A stretch of DNA of 64,000 nucleotides from NCBI RefSeq assembly GCF_001417775.1, contig NZ_BBZJ01000027.1:50816-114815 (forward strand), given 5' to 3'. A program made the position numbers and the translations under genes. Origin of the DNA: Streptomyces sp. TP-A0356. GTDB taxonomy: Bacteria; Actinomycetota; Actinomycetes; Streptomycetales; Streptomycetaceae. A model generated the notes under the pieces. That model saw nothing but the letters and a program-made list of their open reading frames with translations. It was not told the origin of the DNA and did no database searches. Shown here piece after piece: positions 33,852-43,618 of the stretch. Within the stretch, counting starts at the first letter, position 1. Every line of letters starts with the position of its first letter.

Positions 33852-34084
33852 GCCTGCTCCCTCCCCATCGGACCTGACCCGAAACCCGTCCGGGCGCGGC
33901 CCGGCCGGGGTGGAAAACCATGCAAATCGTCCCACGAACCGGGCACGGCGTACTCCGAGGGAGGGTGATCCTGCGCACTGCGCGGCTGGCGGACCTGCAC
34001 ACGCTCTACGCTCATGCCCACGGGCCCCGCCACCCGCACGGGACTCGCCCCTCAACCGCCGCTACACCACCGGGAGTCACCACC

Positions 34085-35167
34085 GTGACCGACGTAACCG
34101 ACGGCGTCCTGCACACCCTGTTCCGCTCGGACCAGGGAGGTCATGAGCAGGTCGTGCTCTGTCAGGACCGGGCCAGTGGCCTCAAGGCCGTCATCGCGAT
34201 CCACTCCACCGCCCTGGGCCCGGCCCTCGGCGGCACGCGCTTCTACCCCTACGCGACCGAGGAGGAGGCCGTCGCCGACGCGCTGAACCTCGCGCGCGGG
34301 ATGTCGTACAAGAACGCCATGGCCGGCCTCGGTCACGGCGGCGGCAAGGCGGTGATCATCGGCGACCCCGAGCGGATCAAGACCGAGGAGCTGCTGCTGG
34401 CGTACGGCCGTTTCGTGGCCTCGCTCGGTGGCCGGTACGTCACCGCGTGCGACGTCGGCACGTTTGTGGCGGACATGGACGTGGTGGCGCGGGTGTGCCC
34501 CTGGACCACCGGGCGCTCCCCGGAGAACGGCGGCGCGGGAGACTCCTCGGTCCTGACGGCCTACGGCGTCTTCCAGGGCATGCGGGCATCCGCCCAGCAC
34601 CTGTGGGGCGACCCGACCCTGCGCGGCCGCAGGGTCGGCATCGCGGGCGTCGGCAAGGTCGGGCGCCACCTGGTGGAGCACCTGCTGGAGGACGGCGCCG
34701 AGGTCGTGATCACGGACGTGAGGCCGGACGCCGTGCACCGGGTCACGGAGGCGCACCCGGAGGTCGCCGTGGCGGCCGACACCGACGCCCTGATCCGGAC
34801 CGAGGCTCTGGACATCTACGCGCCGTGCGCGCTCGGCGGCGCGCTGAACGACGAGTCCGTGCCGGTGCTGACGGCGAAGGTGGTGTGCGGCGCGGCCAAC
34901 AACCAACTCGCGCATCCGGGCGTGGAGAAGGACCTGGCCGACCGCGGGATCCTGTACGCCCCCGACTACGTCGTCAACGCGGGCGGGGTCATCCAGGTCG
35001 CCGACGAGTTGCACGGCTTCGACTTCGACCGCTGCAGGGCGAAGGCGGCGAAGATCTTCGACACCACGCTGGCCATATTCGCACGCGCGAAGGAGGACGG
35101 GATTCCGCCGGCTGCCGCGGCCGACCGGATCGCCGAGCAGCGCATGGCGGAGGCACGCGGACGGTGA
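34085..35167 (+). CDS. vdh: Valine dehydrogenase (NAD-dependent)
   Basis: A 360-residue member of the Glu/Leu/Phe/Val dehydrogenases. The GTG at 34085 follows GGGAG. The N-terminal catalytic domain has the Gly-rich loop LGGTRFYPY, the catalytic Lys region MSYKNAMAGLGHGGGKAVI and CDVGTFVADMD. The NAD-binding domain has RVGIAGVGKVGRHLVEHLL. It matches Streptomyces valine dehydrogenase almost word for word as I remember it. It deaminates branched-chain amino acids to 2-oxo acids, feeding fatty acid and polyketide starter units. A long hairpin follows at 35202. Confidence 0.95.
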   Translation: MTDVTDGVLHTLFRSDQGGHEQVVLCQDRASGLKAVIAIHSTALGPALGGTRFYPYATEEEAVADALNLARGMSYKNAMAGLGHGGGKAVIIGDPERIKTEELLLAYGRFVASLGGRYVTACDVGTFVADMDVVARVCPWTTGRSPENGGAGDSSVLTAYGVFQGMRASAQHLWGDPTLRGRRVGIAGVGKVGRHLVEHLLEDGAEVVITDVRPDAVHRVTEAHPEVAVAADTDALIRTEALDIYAPCALGGALNDESVPVLTAKVVCGAANNQLAHPGVEKDLADRGILYAPDYVVNAGGVIQVADELHGFDFDRCRAKAAKIFDTTLAIFARAKEDGIPPAAAADRIAEQRMAEARGR

Positions 35168-35201
35168 TCGTTCCCCGGGGGGCTCGGCCGGCTTGACCGG
35201 T

Positions 35202-35248
35202 ACCCGCCGATGGGCAGTTTGAGAGGACTCTCACTTTCATCGGCGGGT
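35202..35248 (+). terminator. Terminator after vdh
   Basis: ACCCGCCGATG pairs with CATCGGCGGGT, and an inner GAGAG/CTCTC hairpin sits in the loop. It starts 35 bp after the vdh stop. Confidence 0.7.
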
Positions 35249-35470
35249 CGTCCGCCAATAAGTGGTTAAAATCGGCCGTGACCAGCGAGGACGGGGCGCC
35301 TCGACGGTCCTGTGCACACGCCCGTCCTGCGGGCGACGTACCGTATGGGCGCGGGCTCAGGTACCGTGGAAGCCCTACGGACCGGTCTCTCCGCGGAGAG
35401 CCCGTTCCGGATCATGAACGCGTGTCAAGACTCTGGGGCCGTCGAGCCCCGTCGTTGAGGGGGTCGAGCC

Positions 35471-35719
35471 ATGGGGCGCGGCCGGGCCAAGGCCAAGCAG
35501 ACGAAGGTCGCCCGCCAGCTGAAGTACAACAGCGGTGGGACGGACCTCTCACGCCTGGCCGAGGAGCTGGGCGCATCGACGTCGAACACGTCGCCGAACG
35601 GCGACCGGTTCGAGGACGATGAGCACGACGACGAACTGTACGCACGGTACGCCGATCTGTATGGGGACGACGAGGAGGACGAGGACGACGAGTCCTCGCA
35701 GCACCGTCGCGGCGCTTGA
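35471..35719 (+). CDS. DUF3073 family protein
   Basis: An 82-residue protein with the family opening MGRGRAKAKQTKVARQLKYN. A polar middle and a strongly acidic tail (DDEHDDELYARYADLY, then EDEDDE) follow. The basic head and acidic tail are typical of this actinobacterial family of unknown function. It is convergent with purM and usually sits next to it. Confidence 0.9.
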   Translation: MGRGRAKAKQTKVARQLKYNSGGTDLSRLAEELGASTSNTSPNGDRFEDDEHDDELYARYADLYGDDEEDEDDESSQHRRGA

Positions 35720-35788
35720 CCCTGCACTGAGCCTTCACCCGGTCCGTGGCCGAGGCCACGGACCGGGTTCTGTGCTGCCCGCCGGGTC

Positions 35789-36886
35789 TCAGCTCGCGTA
35801 GTCCCCCACCAGGGCCGCGCCCGTCTCGTGGTCACCCCGGTCGGTGATCTCGCCGGCCGGCCATGCCTCCACGCCGCGGTCGGCCAGGGCGGCCAGGGCG
35901 ACGTCCACCGACTGCTCGGGCACGATCGCGATCATCCCGACGCCCATGTTCAGGGTCTTCTCCAGCTCCAGGCGCTCGACGTCCCCGGTCCTGCCGACGA
36001 GGTCGAACACCGGCGCCGGGGTCCAGGTGGAGCGGTCGACGACCGCGTGCAAGCCGTCCGGGATCACACGGGCCAGGTTCGCCGCGAGTCCACCGCCGGT
36101 GATGTGGCTGAACGCGTGCACCTCGGCGGTGCGGGTCAGTGCCAGGCAGTCCAGCGAGTAGATCTTCGTGGGCTCCAGCAGCTCCTCGCCGAGGGTGCGG
36201 CCGAGTTCCTCGATGTGCTGGTCGAGGCCGAGGTCCGCCCGGTCGAGGAGGACGTGCCGGACCAGCGAGTACCCGTTCGAGTGAAGCCCGGACGCGGCCA
36301 TGGCGATCACCGCGTCACCCTGGCGGATACGTTCGGCGCCGAGCAGCCGGTCGGCCTCCACGACGCCCGTACCGGCCCCGGCGACGTCGAAGTCGTCCGG
36401 ACCGAGGAGGCCGGGGTGTTCGGCCGTCTCACCGCCCACCAGGGCGCAGCCCGCCAGCACACAGCCCTCGGCGATGCCCTTGACGATCGCGGCGACGCGC
36501 TCGGGGTGGACCTTGCCGACGCAGATGTAGTCGGTCATGAACAGCGGCTCGGCGCCGCACACCACGATGTCGTCCATGACCATGGCGACCAGGTCGTGGC
36601 CGATGGTGTCGTAGACGCCCATCCGGCGTGCGATGTCGACCTTCGTGCCCACGCCGTCGGTGGCGGAGGCGAGCAGCGGGCGCTCGTAGCGCTTGAGGGC
36701 GGAGGCGTCGAAGAGACCGGCGAAGCCGCCGAGGCCGCCGAGGACCTCCGGCCGCTGCGTCTTCTTCACCCACTCCTTCATGAGCTCCACGGCGCGGTCG
36801 CCCGCCTCGATGTCGACGCCTGCCGCCGCGTAGGAAGCACCGGTAGTGCCCGTCGACGGAGGCGACTGATCAAACACAGCAGACAT
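35789..36886 (-). CDS. purM: Phosphoribosylformylglycinamidine cyclo-ligase (AIR synthetase)
   Basis: A 365-residue protein from the ATG at 36886. It has the PurM landmarks SYAAAGVDIEAGDRAVELMK at the start, LASATDGVGTK (ATP/FGAM-binding), MVMDDIVVCGAEPLF, CALVGGETAEHPG and SHITGGGLAANL. It closes the imidazole ring in step 5 of IMP synthesis. It follows purF on the same strand with a 32-bp gap, so the two form a purF-purM operon. Confidence 0.97.
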   Translation of the reverse strand: MSAVFDQSPPSTGTTGASYAAAGVDIEAGDRAVELMKEWVKKTQRPEVLGGLGGFAGLFDASALKRYERPLLASATDGVGTKVDIARRMGVYDTIGHDLVAMVMDDIVVCGAEPLFMTDYICVGKVHPERVAAIVKGIAEGCVLAGCALVGGETAEHPGLLGPDDFDVAGAGTGVVEADRLLGAERIRQGDAVIAMAASGLHSNGYSLVRHVLLDRADLGLDQHIEELGRTLGEELLEPTKIYSLDCLALTRTAEVHAFSHITGGGLAANLARVIPDGLHAVVDRSTWTPAPVFDLVGRTGDVERLELEKTLNMGVGMIAIVPEQSVDVALAALADRGVEAWPAGEITDRGDHETGAALVGDYAS

Positions 36887-36918
36887 TGCCTGGGATCTTT
36901 CGCGTTGGTGGTACGGGC

Positions 36919-38445
36919 TCAGGGACGACGGATGGCGTCGGCCGCGGCCGTGGCGGCCGGACCGGCCGCCAGTTCGGTCTCCAGCAGCTGCTTGCCCAGC
37001 AGCTCCGGGTCGGGCAGCTCCATCGGGTACTCGCCGTCGAAGCAGGCGCGGCAGAGGTCCGGCTTGGCGATGGTGGTCGCCTCGATCATGCCGTCGAGGG
37101 AGATGTACGCCAGGGAGTCCGCACCCAGCGAGGTGCCGATCTCCTCGATGGTCATGCCGTTGGCGATGAGCTCGGCGCGGGTGGCGAAGTCGATGCCGAA
37201 GAAGCAGGGCCACTTCACGGGCGGCGAGGAGATCCGGATGTGCACCTCGGCGGCCCCTGCCTCGCGGAGCATGCGCACCAGCGCCCGCTGGGTGTTGCCG
37301 CGCACGATCGAGTCGTCCACGACCACCAGGCGCTTGCCCTTGATGACTTCCTTGAGGGGGTTCAGCTTCAGGCGGATGCCGAGCTGCCGGATGGTCTGCG
37401 AGGGCTGGATGAAGGTGCGGCCGACGTACGCGTTCTTCACCAGGCCGGCGCCGAACGGGATCCCGGAGGCCTCCGCGTAGCCGATCGCGGCGGGGGTGCC
37501 GGACTCGGGCGTCGGTATCACCAGATCCGCCTCGGCGGGCGCCTCCTTCGCGAGGCGACGGCCCATCTCGACACGGGAGAGATAGACGTTACGGCCGGCG
37601 ATGTCGGTGTCGGGACGGGCCAGGTACACGTACTCGAAGACACAGCCACGGGGCTTCGCTTCCGCGAATCGAGAGGTCCGCAGGCCATTCTCGTCGATCG
37701 CGATGCACTCGCCCGGCTCGATCTCGCGGACGAAGCTGGCACCCGTGATGTCGAGCGCCGCGGTCTCCGAGGCGACGACCCAGCCGCGCTCCAGCCGGCC
37801 GAGGACCAGCGGGCGGATGCCCTGCGGGTCACGGGCCGCGTAGAGGGTGTGCTCGTCCATGAAGACGAGCGAGAAGGCGCCCTTGACCTGCGGCAGCACC
37901 TTGGCGGCGGCTTCCTCGACGGTCAGCGGCTTGCCGTCGTCGTCGACCTGCCCGGCGAGCAGGGCGGTGACGAGGTCGGTGTCGTTCGTGGCGGCCACCT
38001 GCGTGGCGCGGCCGTTCTCCTTGGGGAGGTCGGCGACCATCTCGGCGAGCCGCGCCGTGTTGACGAGGTTGCCGTTGTGGCCGAGCGCGATGGAGCCGTG
38101 CGCCGTGGCACGGAACGTCGGCTGGGCGTTCTCCCACACGGAGGCGCCGGTGGTCGAGTAGCGGGCGTGACCGACCGCGATGTGACCCTGGAGGGAACCG
38201 AGCGAGGTCTCGTCGAAGACCTGGGACACCAGGCCCATGTCCTTGAAGACGAGGATCTGGGAGCCGTTGCTGACCGCGATTCCCGCGGATTCCTGACCCC
38301 GGTGCTGAAGGGCGTAGAGCCCGAAGTACGTGAGCTTTGCGACCTCTTCGCCCGGAGCCCAGACACCGAAGACGCCACACGCGTCCTGGGGGCCCTTCTC
38401 ACCGGGGAGCAGATCGTGATTGAGTCGACCGTCACCACGTGGCAC
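36919..38445 (-). CDS. purF: Amidophosphoribosyltransferase
   Basis: A 508-residue protein. A 22-residue propeptide precedes Cys23 in DACGVFGVW, the N-terminal nucleophile after processing, as in the Bacillus-type enzyme. The glutaminase domain has HRGQESAGIAV and HNGNLVN; the phosphoribosyltransferase domain has the PRPP loop VVVDDSIVRGNT. Four Cys (CVFEY, PCFFG, CRACF) probably ligate a 4Fe-4S cluster. It commits PRPP to purine synthesis and is first in the purF-purM pair. Some purine genes of the neighbourhood are elsewhere in the window. Confidence 0.97.
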   Translation of the reverse strand: MPRGDGRLNHDLLPGEKGPQDACGVFGVWAPGEEVAKLTYFGLYALQHRGQESAGIAVSNGSQILVFKDMGLVSQVFDETSLGSLQGHIAVGHARYSTTGASVWENAQPTFRATAHGSIALGHNGNLVNTARLAEMVADLPKENGRATQVAATNDTDLVTALLAGQVDDDGKPLTVEEAAAKVLPQVKGAFSLVFMDEHTLYAARDPQGIRPLVLGRLERGWVVASETAALDITGASFVREIEPGECIAIDENGLRTSRFAEAKPRGCVFEYVYLARPDTDIAGRNVYLSRVEMGRRLAKEAPAEADLVIPTPESGTPAAIGYAEASGIPFGAGLVKNAYVGRTFIQPSQTIRQLGIRLKLNPLKEVIKGKRLVVVDDSIVRGNTQRALVRMLREAGAAEVHIRISSPPVKWPCFFGIDFATRAELIANGMTIEEIGTSLGADSLAYISLDGMIEATTIAKPDLCRACFDGEYPMELPDPELLGKQLLETELAAGPAATAAADAIRRP

Positions 38446-38530
38446 GCCACCGAGTGTAGGCGAGATCGCGCACTGGTCCGAATCCGGTCATCTGTCCCGT
38501 ACGGAGTCCCGCCGCGTCCGGCGCTCGGCG

Positions 38531-39337
38531 TCACCGCGCGGCCACCGCGTTGACACCCTTGCCGTTTCCGCTGGTCAGCGCGATGCTGCGATGGTCGAGG
38601 CGGTAGGTGAGCGTACGGCCGAACAACGCGCGCAAGGCCTTCTCGGTGTCCATGAGTGAGCCGTCGCACATCCTGCGGGTGGTCCTGGGGGCGCCCAGGG
38701 TGAGATGACCGTCGCGTACGGTCGCCGTCGCCGTGAACCGGTTGCAGCCGAGGCTGCCGGACACGGCTGCGGCCTTCTGGTCGAGGGTGAACCAGGCCTT
38801 GTCCGTGGCCGCGGGCAGCGAGGAGGCGACGTCGCCGTCGACCAGCGACGTGACCTGCCACTTGGTGCCGTACAGGGACGCGTCGCTCTCCTTGGTGAGA
38901 CGCACGCGGTCGCCGTCCTTGGCGGTGAGCGTCAGCTCGTTGCGGTCGACGGCGGCGGTGAGCGTGCCGCCGGCCAGTGTGCGGGAGAAGTCCGCCTCGA
39001 AGGCCATCGGAGCCTTCTCGCAGGCCATGTCCGTGGACTGTGCGGCGCCGAAGTGGATGCGGTCGCCGTGCACGCCGGCGGAGGCGCCGAAGCCGTTGCA
39101 GCCGTAGTTGCCGTGGGCCTGGCCGTGGTCGTCGATCTGGAGGTAGGCGCCGGCCGGGGCGTTCCTGGTGGTGCCTCCGACGGTGAGGCTGTCGACGCGC
39201 CAGTGGACACCGGTGACGGGCGCATCGGTCCCCGAGCCGACGGAACCGCTGCCGCCGCCCGAACCGGGTCCGTTACCGCAGGCCGCCGCGAGCGGAAGCA
39301 CGGTCAGGACGGTGAGGGTCAGTCGGTGCTTGTCCAT
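38531..39337 (-). CDS. META-domain lipoprotein
   Basis: A 268-residue lipoprotein with lipobox LAAAC (Cys20) and a Gly/Ser spacer. Two consecutive META-type domains of about 105 residues follow. Each has the pattern of a first Trp (HWRVDSL / KWQVTSL), a GCNxF box (YGCNGFGAS / LGCNRFTAT) and a later TxxxC...M segment (STDMACEKAPMAFE / TTRRMCDGSLMDTE). META domains (HslJ-like) are envelope proteins with ill-defined stress roles. It lies directly upstream of purF with an 85-bp gap. Confidence 0.85.
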   Translation of the reverse strand: MDKHRLTLTVLTVLPLAAACGNGPGSGGGSGSVGSGTDAPVTGVHWRVDSLTVGGTTRNAPAGAYLQIDDHGQAHGNYGCNGFGASAGVHGDRIHFGAAQSTDMACEKAPMAFEADFSRTLAGGTLTAAVDRNELTLTAKDGDRVRLTKESDASLYGTKWQVTSLVDGDVASSLPAATDKAWFTLDQKAAAVSGSLGCNRFTATATVRDGHLTLGAPRTTRRMCDGSLMDTEKALRALFGRTLTYRLDHRSIALTSGNGKGVNAVAAR

Positions 39338-39391
39338 GGGGGTGGGACGGGTGGGCCCCCGGGGCGGTTCCCCCGGGGCGCCTTCCGGGAG

Positions 39392-40189
39392 TCACCCCAT
39401 GAGCGGCAGCAGGGCGCCCAGGTCCGCTCGTTCGCCGCTCGCGCGGATCTTCGCCTCGGCGAGGGCGGAGTGCCACCGCGTGCGGCCGGTCGCCAGGCGT
39501 ATCCAGGTCAGCGGGTCGGTCTCGACGACGTTCGGCGGGGTGCCGCGGGTGTGGCGGGGGCCCTCGATGCACTGCACGACCGCGTACGGCGGGATGCGCA
39601 CCTCGGTCGAGGCGCCGGGCGCCTTCACGGCGAGCGCGTCGGCGAGCAGCCGGGTGCAGGTGGCGAGGGCCTGGCGGTCGAACGGGATGTCGAGGCCCGG
39701 GACGGCGGTGTTCAGGTCGTCGGTGTGGACGACCAGTTCGACGGTGCGGGTGATGAGGTAGTCGGCCAGCGGCATGGCGCCCACGTTGGTGGCGAGCAGC
39801 CGGGGGCCGGGGTGTGCGGCGAGGCGTTCCGCGAGGCTCTCCTGGATACCGGCGAGGAAGGCGCCGAGGTCGGGGTTCTGCTCGACCAGCTTGTGGCCCA
39901 CATCGGCGATGGCCGCGGAGTCGGCGGAGGTCGCGAACGGCCAGTCGAGCACCGTGGCGTCCTGCTTCGTCGGCTCCGGCGCGTCGAGGAATCGGACCAC
40001 GGCCGCGAGGGCCATGCCGGTGTGCGCGACCAGCTCCCGTACCGTCCAGTCGCCGAGCCGGGTCGCAAGCGCCAGCCGCTCGGGGGTGAGGGTCCCCACG
40101 GCTTCCCGTACGTTCCCGAACTGGGCGAGAACCGCTGCGCGGGTCTTGGCGGGGTCGTAGGTGCGTGCGCGCTTCCTGGCCGAGGGCAT
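39392..40189 (-). CDS. Maleylpyruvate isomerase-like mycothiol-dependent / DinB-fold protein
   Basis: A 265-residue protein. The N-terminal domain (about 12-165) is a DinB/MDMPI-type helical bundle with DWTVRELVAHTGMALAAVVR and ITRTVELVVHTDDLN. Conserved His in these segments would bind metal. The C-terminal part (about 190-265) resembles a sterol-carrier-like domain (DPLTWIRLATGRTRWHSALA). Members use mycothiol in isomerisation or detoxification; the substrate here cannot be told. It is upstream of the META lipoprotein with a 54-bp gap. Confidence 0.8.
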   Translation of the reverse strand: MPSARKRARTYDPAKTRAAVLAQFGNVREAVGTLTPERLALATRLGDWTVRELVAHTGMALAAVVRFLDAPEPTKQDATVLDWPFATSADSAAIADVGHKLVEQNPDLGAFLAGIQESLAERLAAHPGPRLLATNVGAMPLADYLITRTVELVVHTDDLNTAVPGLDIPFDRQALATCTRLLADALAVKAPGASTEVRIPPYAVVQCIEGPRHTRGTPPNVVETDPLTWIRLATGRTRWHSALAEAKIRASGERADLGALLPLMG

Positions 40190-40625
40190 GGGGGTGAGCC
40201 TATGCCTTCACGGCGTACCGGCTCAGCCCCTTCCCGACCAGGTCGCAGGCTCGCCGAACCGGCTCGCAGGCGGCGACGAGCATCACCGTCGCCGCTGTCC
40301 TCGGCGAGCAACCGGGTGCAGGCGGCGCGGAGGACGCCTTCATCGTGGCGTGGGGTCCCGCCGACGGTCCGGCGCGGAGGGCGCGTTCATCGTGGCGGGG
40401 GGTCTCGCCGACGGTCCGGCGCGGATACGGCCGACCGATCGTGCCGGTCCAGAGCACCGTCCCACGCCACCGGCCGGGCATCGCCACCAGGTCCTTCCGC
40501 TTCCAACGCCCCACGCACCGCCGCCCCCTCCGCACCCCGCCCGGCCGACCGCAACGACCCGCGCACGCACCGCGGACACACACCGGCCCCGGCCCCGGAG
40601 GCAACCCGGAACGTGTCTCGACGTG
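40190..40625. other. Intergenic, no convincing gene
   Basis: The frames here are Arg/Pro-rich and lack ribosome binding sites. The stretch includes a 47-bp imperfect tandem duplication and then low-complexity CGCAC/CCGCC sequence up to the purL terminator. Confidence 0.45.
40331..40424. repeat. 47-bp tandem duplication
   Basis: Two 47-bp units (40331-40377 and 40378-40424) share TTCATCGTGGCG and CGCCGACGGTCCGGCGCGG with about four differences. The function is unknown. Confidence 0.75.
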
Positions 40626-40663
40626 GTGAAGGCCCCGCCCGTGGCGCCGGGCGGGGCCTTCAC
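40626..40663 (-). terminator. Terminator of the purS-purQ-purL operon
   Basis: GTGAAGGCCCCGCCC pairs perfectly with GGGCGGGGCCTTCAC over 15 bp, 20 bp after the purL stop. Confidence 0.85.
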
Positions 40664-40682
40664 CGTCGTACGACCGGAGGTC

Positions 40683-42941
40683 CTACGCCAGCAGCGCCGG
40701 GATGGTCTCCTCGTGTGCCTCGCGCAGCTCCCGCAGGGACAGCTCGAACTCGCCCTGCACCTCGACCGTGTCACCGTCCACGACACCGATGCGGGTGGCC
40801 GGCAGACCGCGGGCGCCGCACATGTCGTTGAAGCGGACCTCCTCGGAGCGCGGCACGGCGACGATCGCCCGGCCGGCCGACTCGGAGAAGAGGAAGGTGA
40901 AGGCGTCGAGGCCGTCCGGCACGATCAGCCGCGCACCCTTGCCGCCGAGCAGCGCCGACTCGACCACGGCCTGGATCAGTCCGCCGTCGGACAGGTCGTG
41001 CGCCGAGTCGATCATGCCGTCACGGGAGGCCGAGATGAGGATCTCACCGAGCAGCCGCTCCCGCTCCAGGTCGACCTGCGGCGGCAGACCGCCGAGGTGG
41101 TCGTGGACGACCTGCGACCAGGCCGAACCGCCGAACTCCTCACGGGTCTCGCCGAGGAGGTAGAGCAGCTGGCCCTCCTCCTGGAAGGCGACGGGCGTAC
41201 GGCGGGCGACGTCGTCGATGACACCGAGCACCGCCACGACCGGGGTCGGGTGGATGGCAGCCTCGCCCGTCTGGTTGTAGAGGGAGACGTTGCCGCCGGT
41301 CACCGGGGTGCCCAGCTGCTGACAGGCGTCGGCGAGTCCCCGGACGGCCTCCGCGAACTGCCACATGACGGCCGGGTCCTCGGGCGAGCCGAAGTTCAGG
41401 CAGTCGGAGACGGCGAGCGGCTTGGCGCCCGTGGTCGCCACGTTGCGGTACGCCTCGGCCAGGGCGAGCTGCGCGCCCGCGTACGGGTCGAGCTTCGCGT
41501 AGCGGCCGTTGCCGTCGGTCGCGATGGCGACGCCGAGACCGGACTCCTCGTCGATGCGGATCATCCCGGAGTCCTCGGGCTGGGCGAGGACCGTGTTGCC
41601 CTGCACGAAGTGGTCGTACTGGGAGGTGATCCACTTCTTGGAGGCCTGGTTGGGGGACGACACCAGCTTCAGGACCTGGTCCTTCAGCTCCTCCGAGGTC
41701 TCCGGGCGCGGAAGCTTGTTCGCGTCGTCGGCCTGGAGGGCGTCCTGCCACTCCGGACGGGCGTACGGGCGCTCGTAGATGGGGCCCTCGTGCGCGACCG
41801 TCCGCGGGTCGACGTCGACGATCTTTCCGCCGTGCCAGTAGATCTCCAGCCGGTCGCCGTCCGTCACCTCACCGATCACGGTGGCGATGACGTCCCACTT
41901 GGCGCAGATCTCCAGGAACCGGTCGACCTTCTCCGGCTCGACGACCGCGCACATGCGTTCCTGCGACTCGCTCATGAGGATCTCCTCCGGCGAGAGCGTC
42001 GAGTCGCGCAGCGGCACGTCGTCCAGGGTCACTCGCATGCCGCCTGAGCCGTTCGAAGCCAGCTCGGAGGTGGCGCACGACAGACCCGCGGCGCCCAGGT
42101 CCTGGATGCCGACGACCAGCTTCTCCTTGAAGGCCTCCAGGGTGCACTCGATGAGGAGCTTCTCCTGGAAGGGGTCGCCGACCTGGACGGCCGGGCGCTT
42201 GGAGGGCTTGGCGTCGTCGAAGGTCTCGGAGGCGAGGATGGAGGCGCCGCCGATACCGTCACCGCCCGTACGGGCGCCGTACAGGATGACCTTGTTGCCC
42301 GCGCCCGACGCCTTCGCAAGGTGGATGTCCTCGTGCCGCATGACGCCGATGGCACCGGCGTTGACCAGCGGGTTGCCCTGGTAACAGGCGTCGAAGACGA
42401 CCTCGCCGCCGATGTTCGGCAGACCCAGGCAGTTGCCGTAGCCGCCGATGCCGGCCACGACACCCGGCAGGACGCGCTTGGTGTCCGGGTGGTCGGCGGC
42501 GCCGAAGCGCAGCGGGTCGACGACGGCAACCGGCCGCGCGCCCATCGCGATGATGTCGCGCACGATGCCGCCGACACCGGTCGCGGCGCCCTGGTAGGGC
42601 TCGACGTACGAGGGGTGGTTGTGCGACTCGACCTTGAAGGTGACCGCGTAGCCCTGGCCGACGTCGACGACACCGGCGTTCTCGCCGATACCGACGAGGA
42701 GGGCGTCGGACTCGGGGGCCTTCTCGCCGAACTGGCGGAGGTGGACCTTGGAGGACTTGTACGAGCAGTGCTCGGACCACATCACCGAGTACATGGCGAG
42801 CTCGGCACCGGTGGGGCGCCGGCCCAGGATCTCGACGACCTTCTCGTACTCGTCCTTCTTCAGGCCGAGTTCGGCCCAGGGCAGCTCGACGTCGGGGGTC
42901 GCGGCCGCGTGCTCGACCGTGTCCAGAGGCGTCCGGCTCAT
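40683..42941 (-). CDS. purL: FGAM synthase II, small PurL
   Basis: A 752-residue protein, the length of the small PurL that works with separate PurS and PurQ. Markers include WSEHCSYKSSKVHLRQFG near residue 55, NHPSYVEPYQGAATGVGGIV, GGDGIGGASILASE, QDLGAAGLSCATSELASNG and HDLSDGGLIQAV. It makes FGAM from FGAR, ATP and ammonia delivered by PurQ. Its ATG overlaps the purQ stop by 4 nt, so purS-purQ-purL form a coupled operon. Confidence 0.97.
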   Translation of the reverse strand: MSRTPLDTVEHAAATPDVELPWAELGLKKDEYEKVVEILGRRPTGAELAMYSVMWSEHCSYKSSKVHLRQFGEKAPESDALLVGIGENAGVVDVGQGYAVTFKVESHNHPSYVEPYQGAATGVGGIVRDIIAMGARPVAVVDPLRFGAADHPDTKRVLPGVVAGIGGYGNCLGLPNIGGEVVFDACYQGNPLVNAGAIGVMRHEDIHLAKASGAGNKVILYGARTGGDGIGGASILASETFDDAKPSKRPAVQVGDPFQEKLLIECTLEAFKEKLVVGIQDLGAAGLSCATSELASNGSGGMRVTLDDVPLRDSTLSPEEILMSESQERMCAVVEPEKVDRFLEICAKWDVIATVIGEVTDGDRLEIYWHGGKIVDVDPRTVAHEGPIYERPYARPEWQDALQADDANKLPRPETSEELKDQVLKLVSSPNQASKKWITSQYDHFVQGNTVLAQPEDSGMIRIDEESGLGVAIATDGNGRYAKLDPYAGAQLALAEAYRNVATTGAKPLAVSDCLNFGSPEDPAVMWQFAEAVRGLADACQQLGTPVTGGNVSLYNQTGEAAIHPTPVVAVLGVIDDVARRTPVAFQEEGQLLYLLGETREEFGGSAWSQVVHDHLGGLPPQVDLERERLLGEILISASRDGMIDSAHDLSDGGLIQAVVESALLGGKGARLIVPDGLDAFTFLFSESAGRAIVAVPRSEEVRFNDMCGARGLPATRIGVVDGDTVEVQGEFELSLRELREAHEETIPALLA

Positions 42942-43618
42942 GCGTTGACCAGCTTCTTGAGGATCGAGGTGAAGAACGGGAGGCCGTCGGTACGACCGGT
43001 ACCGATCAGCGGCTCGACGGCGTGCTCGGGGTGCGGCATGAGGCCCACGACGTTCCCGGCCTCGTTGGTGATGCCGGCGATGTCACGCAGCGAACCGTTG
43101 GGGTTGAAGTCCAGGTAGCGGAAGGCGACCCGGCCCTCCGCCTCCAGCTTGTCGAGCGTGTACTCGTCGGCGACGTACCGGCCGTCCATGTTCTTCAGCG
43201 GGATGTGGATCTCCTGGCCCGCGGTGTAGTCGCTGGTCCAGGCGGTCTCAGCGGTCTCCACCCGCAGCTTCTGGTCGCGGCAGATGAAGTGGAGGTGGTC
43301 GTTGCCGAGCATCCCGCCCGGAAGGAGGTGGGCCTCGGTCAGGATCTGGAAGCCGTTGCAGATGCCGAGGACCGGGAGGCCGGCCTTCGCCTGCTCGATG
43401 ACGGACTCCATCACCGGCGAGAAGCGGGAGATGGCACCGGCGCGCAGATAGTCGCCGTACGAGAATCCGCCCGGCAGTACGACGGCGTCGACCTGCTTGA
43501 GGTCCTTGTCCTTGTGCCAGAGGGCGACAGGTTCCGCGCCCGCGAGGCGGATCGCGCGCTGTGTGTCGCGGTCGTCAAGGCTGCCGGGGAAAGTGACGAC
43601 GCCAATACGAGCGGTCAC
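42938..43618 (-). CDS. purQ: FGAM synthase glutaminase subunit
   Basis: A 226-residue class I glutaminase. The nucleophile Cys lies in VLGICNGFQ, and the His-Glu pair in MPHPEHAVE near the C-terminus completes the triad. VVLPGGFSYGDYLRAGAISR supplies the oxyanion region. It releases ammonia from glutamine for PurL. It starts at a GTG overlapping the purS stop (GTGA) and overlaps purL by 4 nt. Confidence 0.97.
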   Translation of the reverse strand: MTARIGVVTFPGSLDDRDTQRAIRLAGAEPVALWHKDKDLKQVDAVVLPGGFSYGDYLRAGAISRFSPVMESVIEQAKAGLPVLGICNGFQILTEAHLLPGGMLGNDHLHFICRDQKLRVETAETAWTSDYTAGQEIHIPLKNMDGRYVADEYTLDKLEAEGRVAFRYLDFNPNGSLRDIAGITNEAGNVVGLMPHPEHAVEPLIGTGRTDGLPFFTSILKKLVNA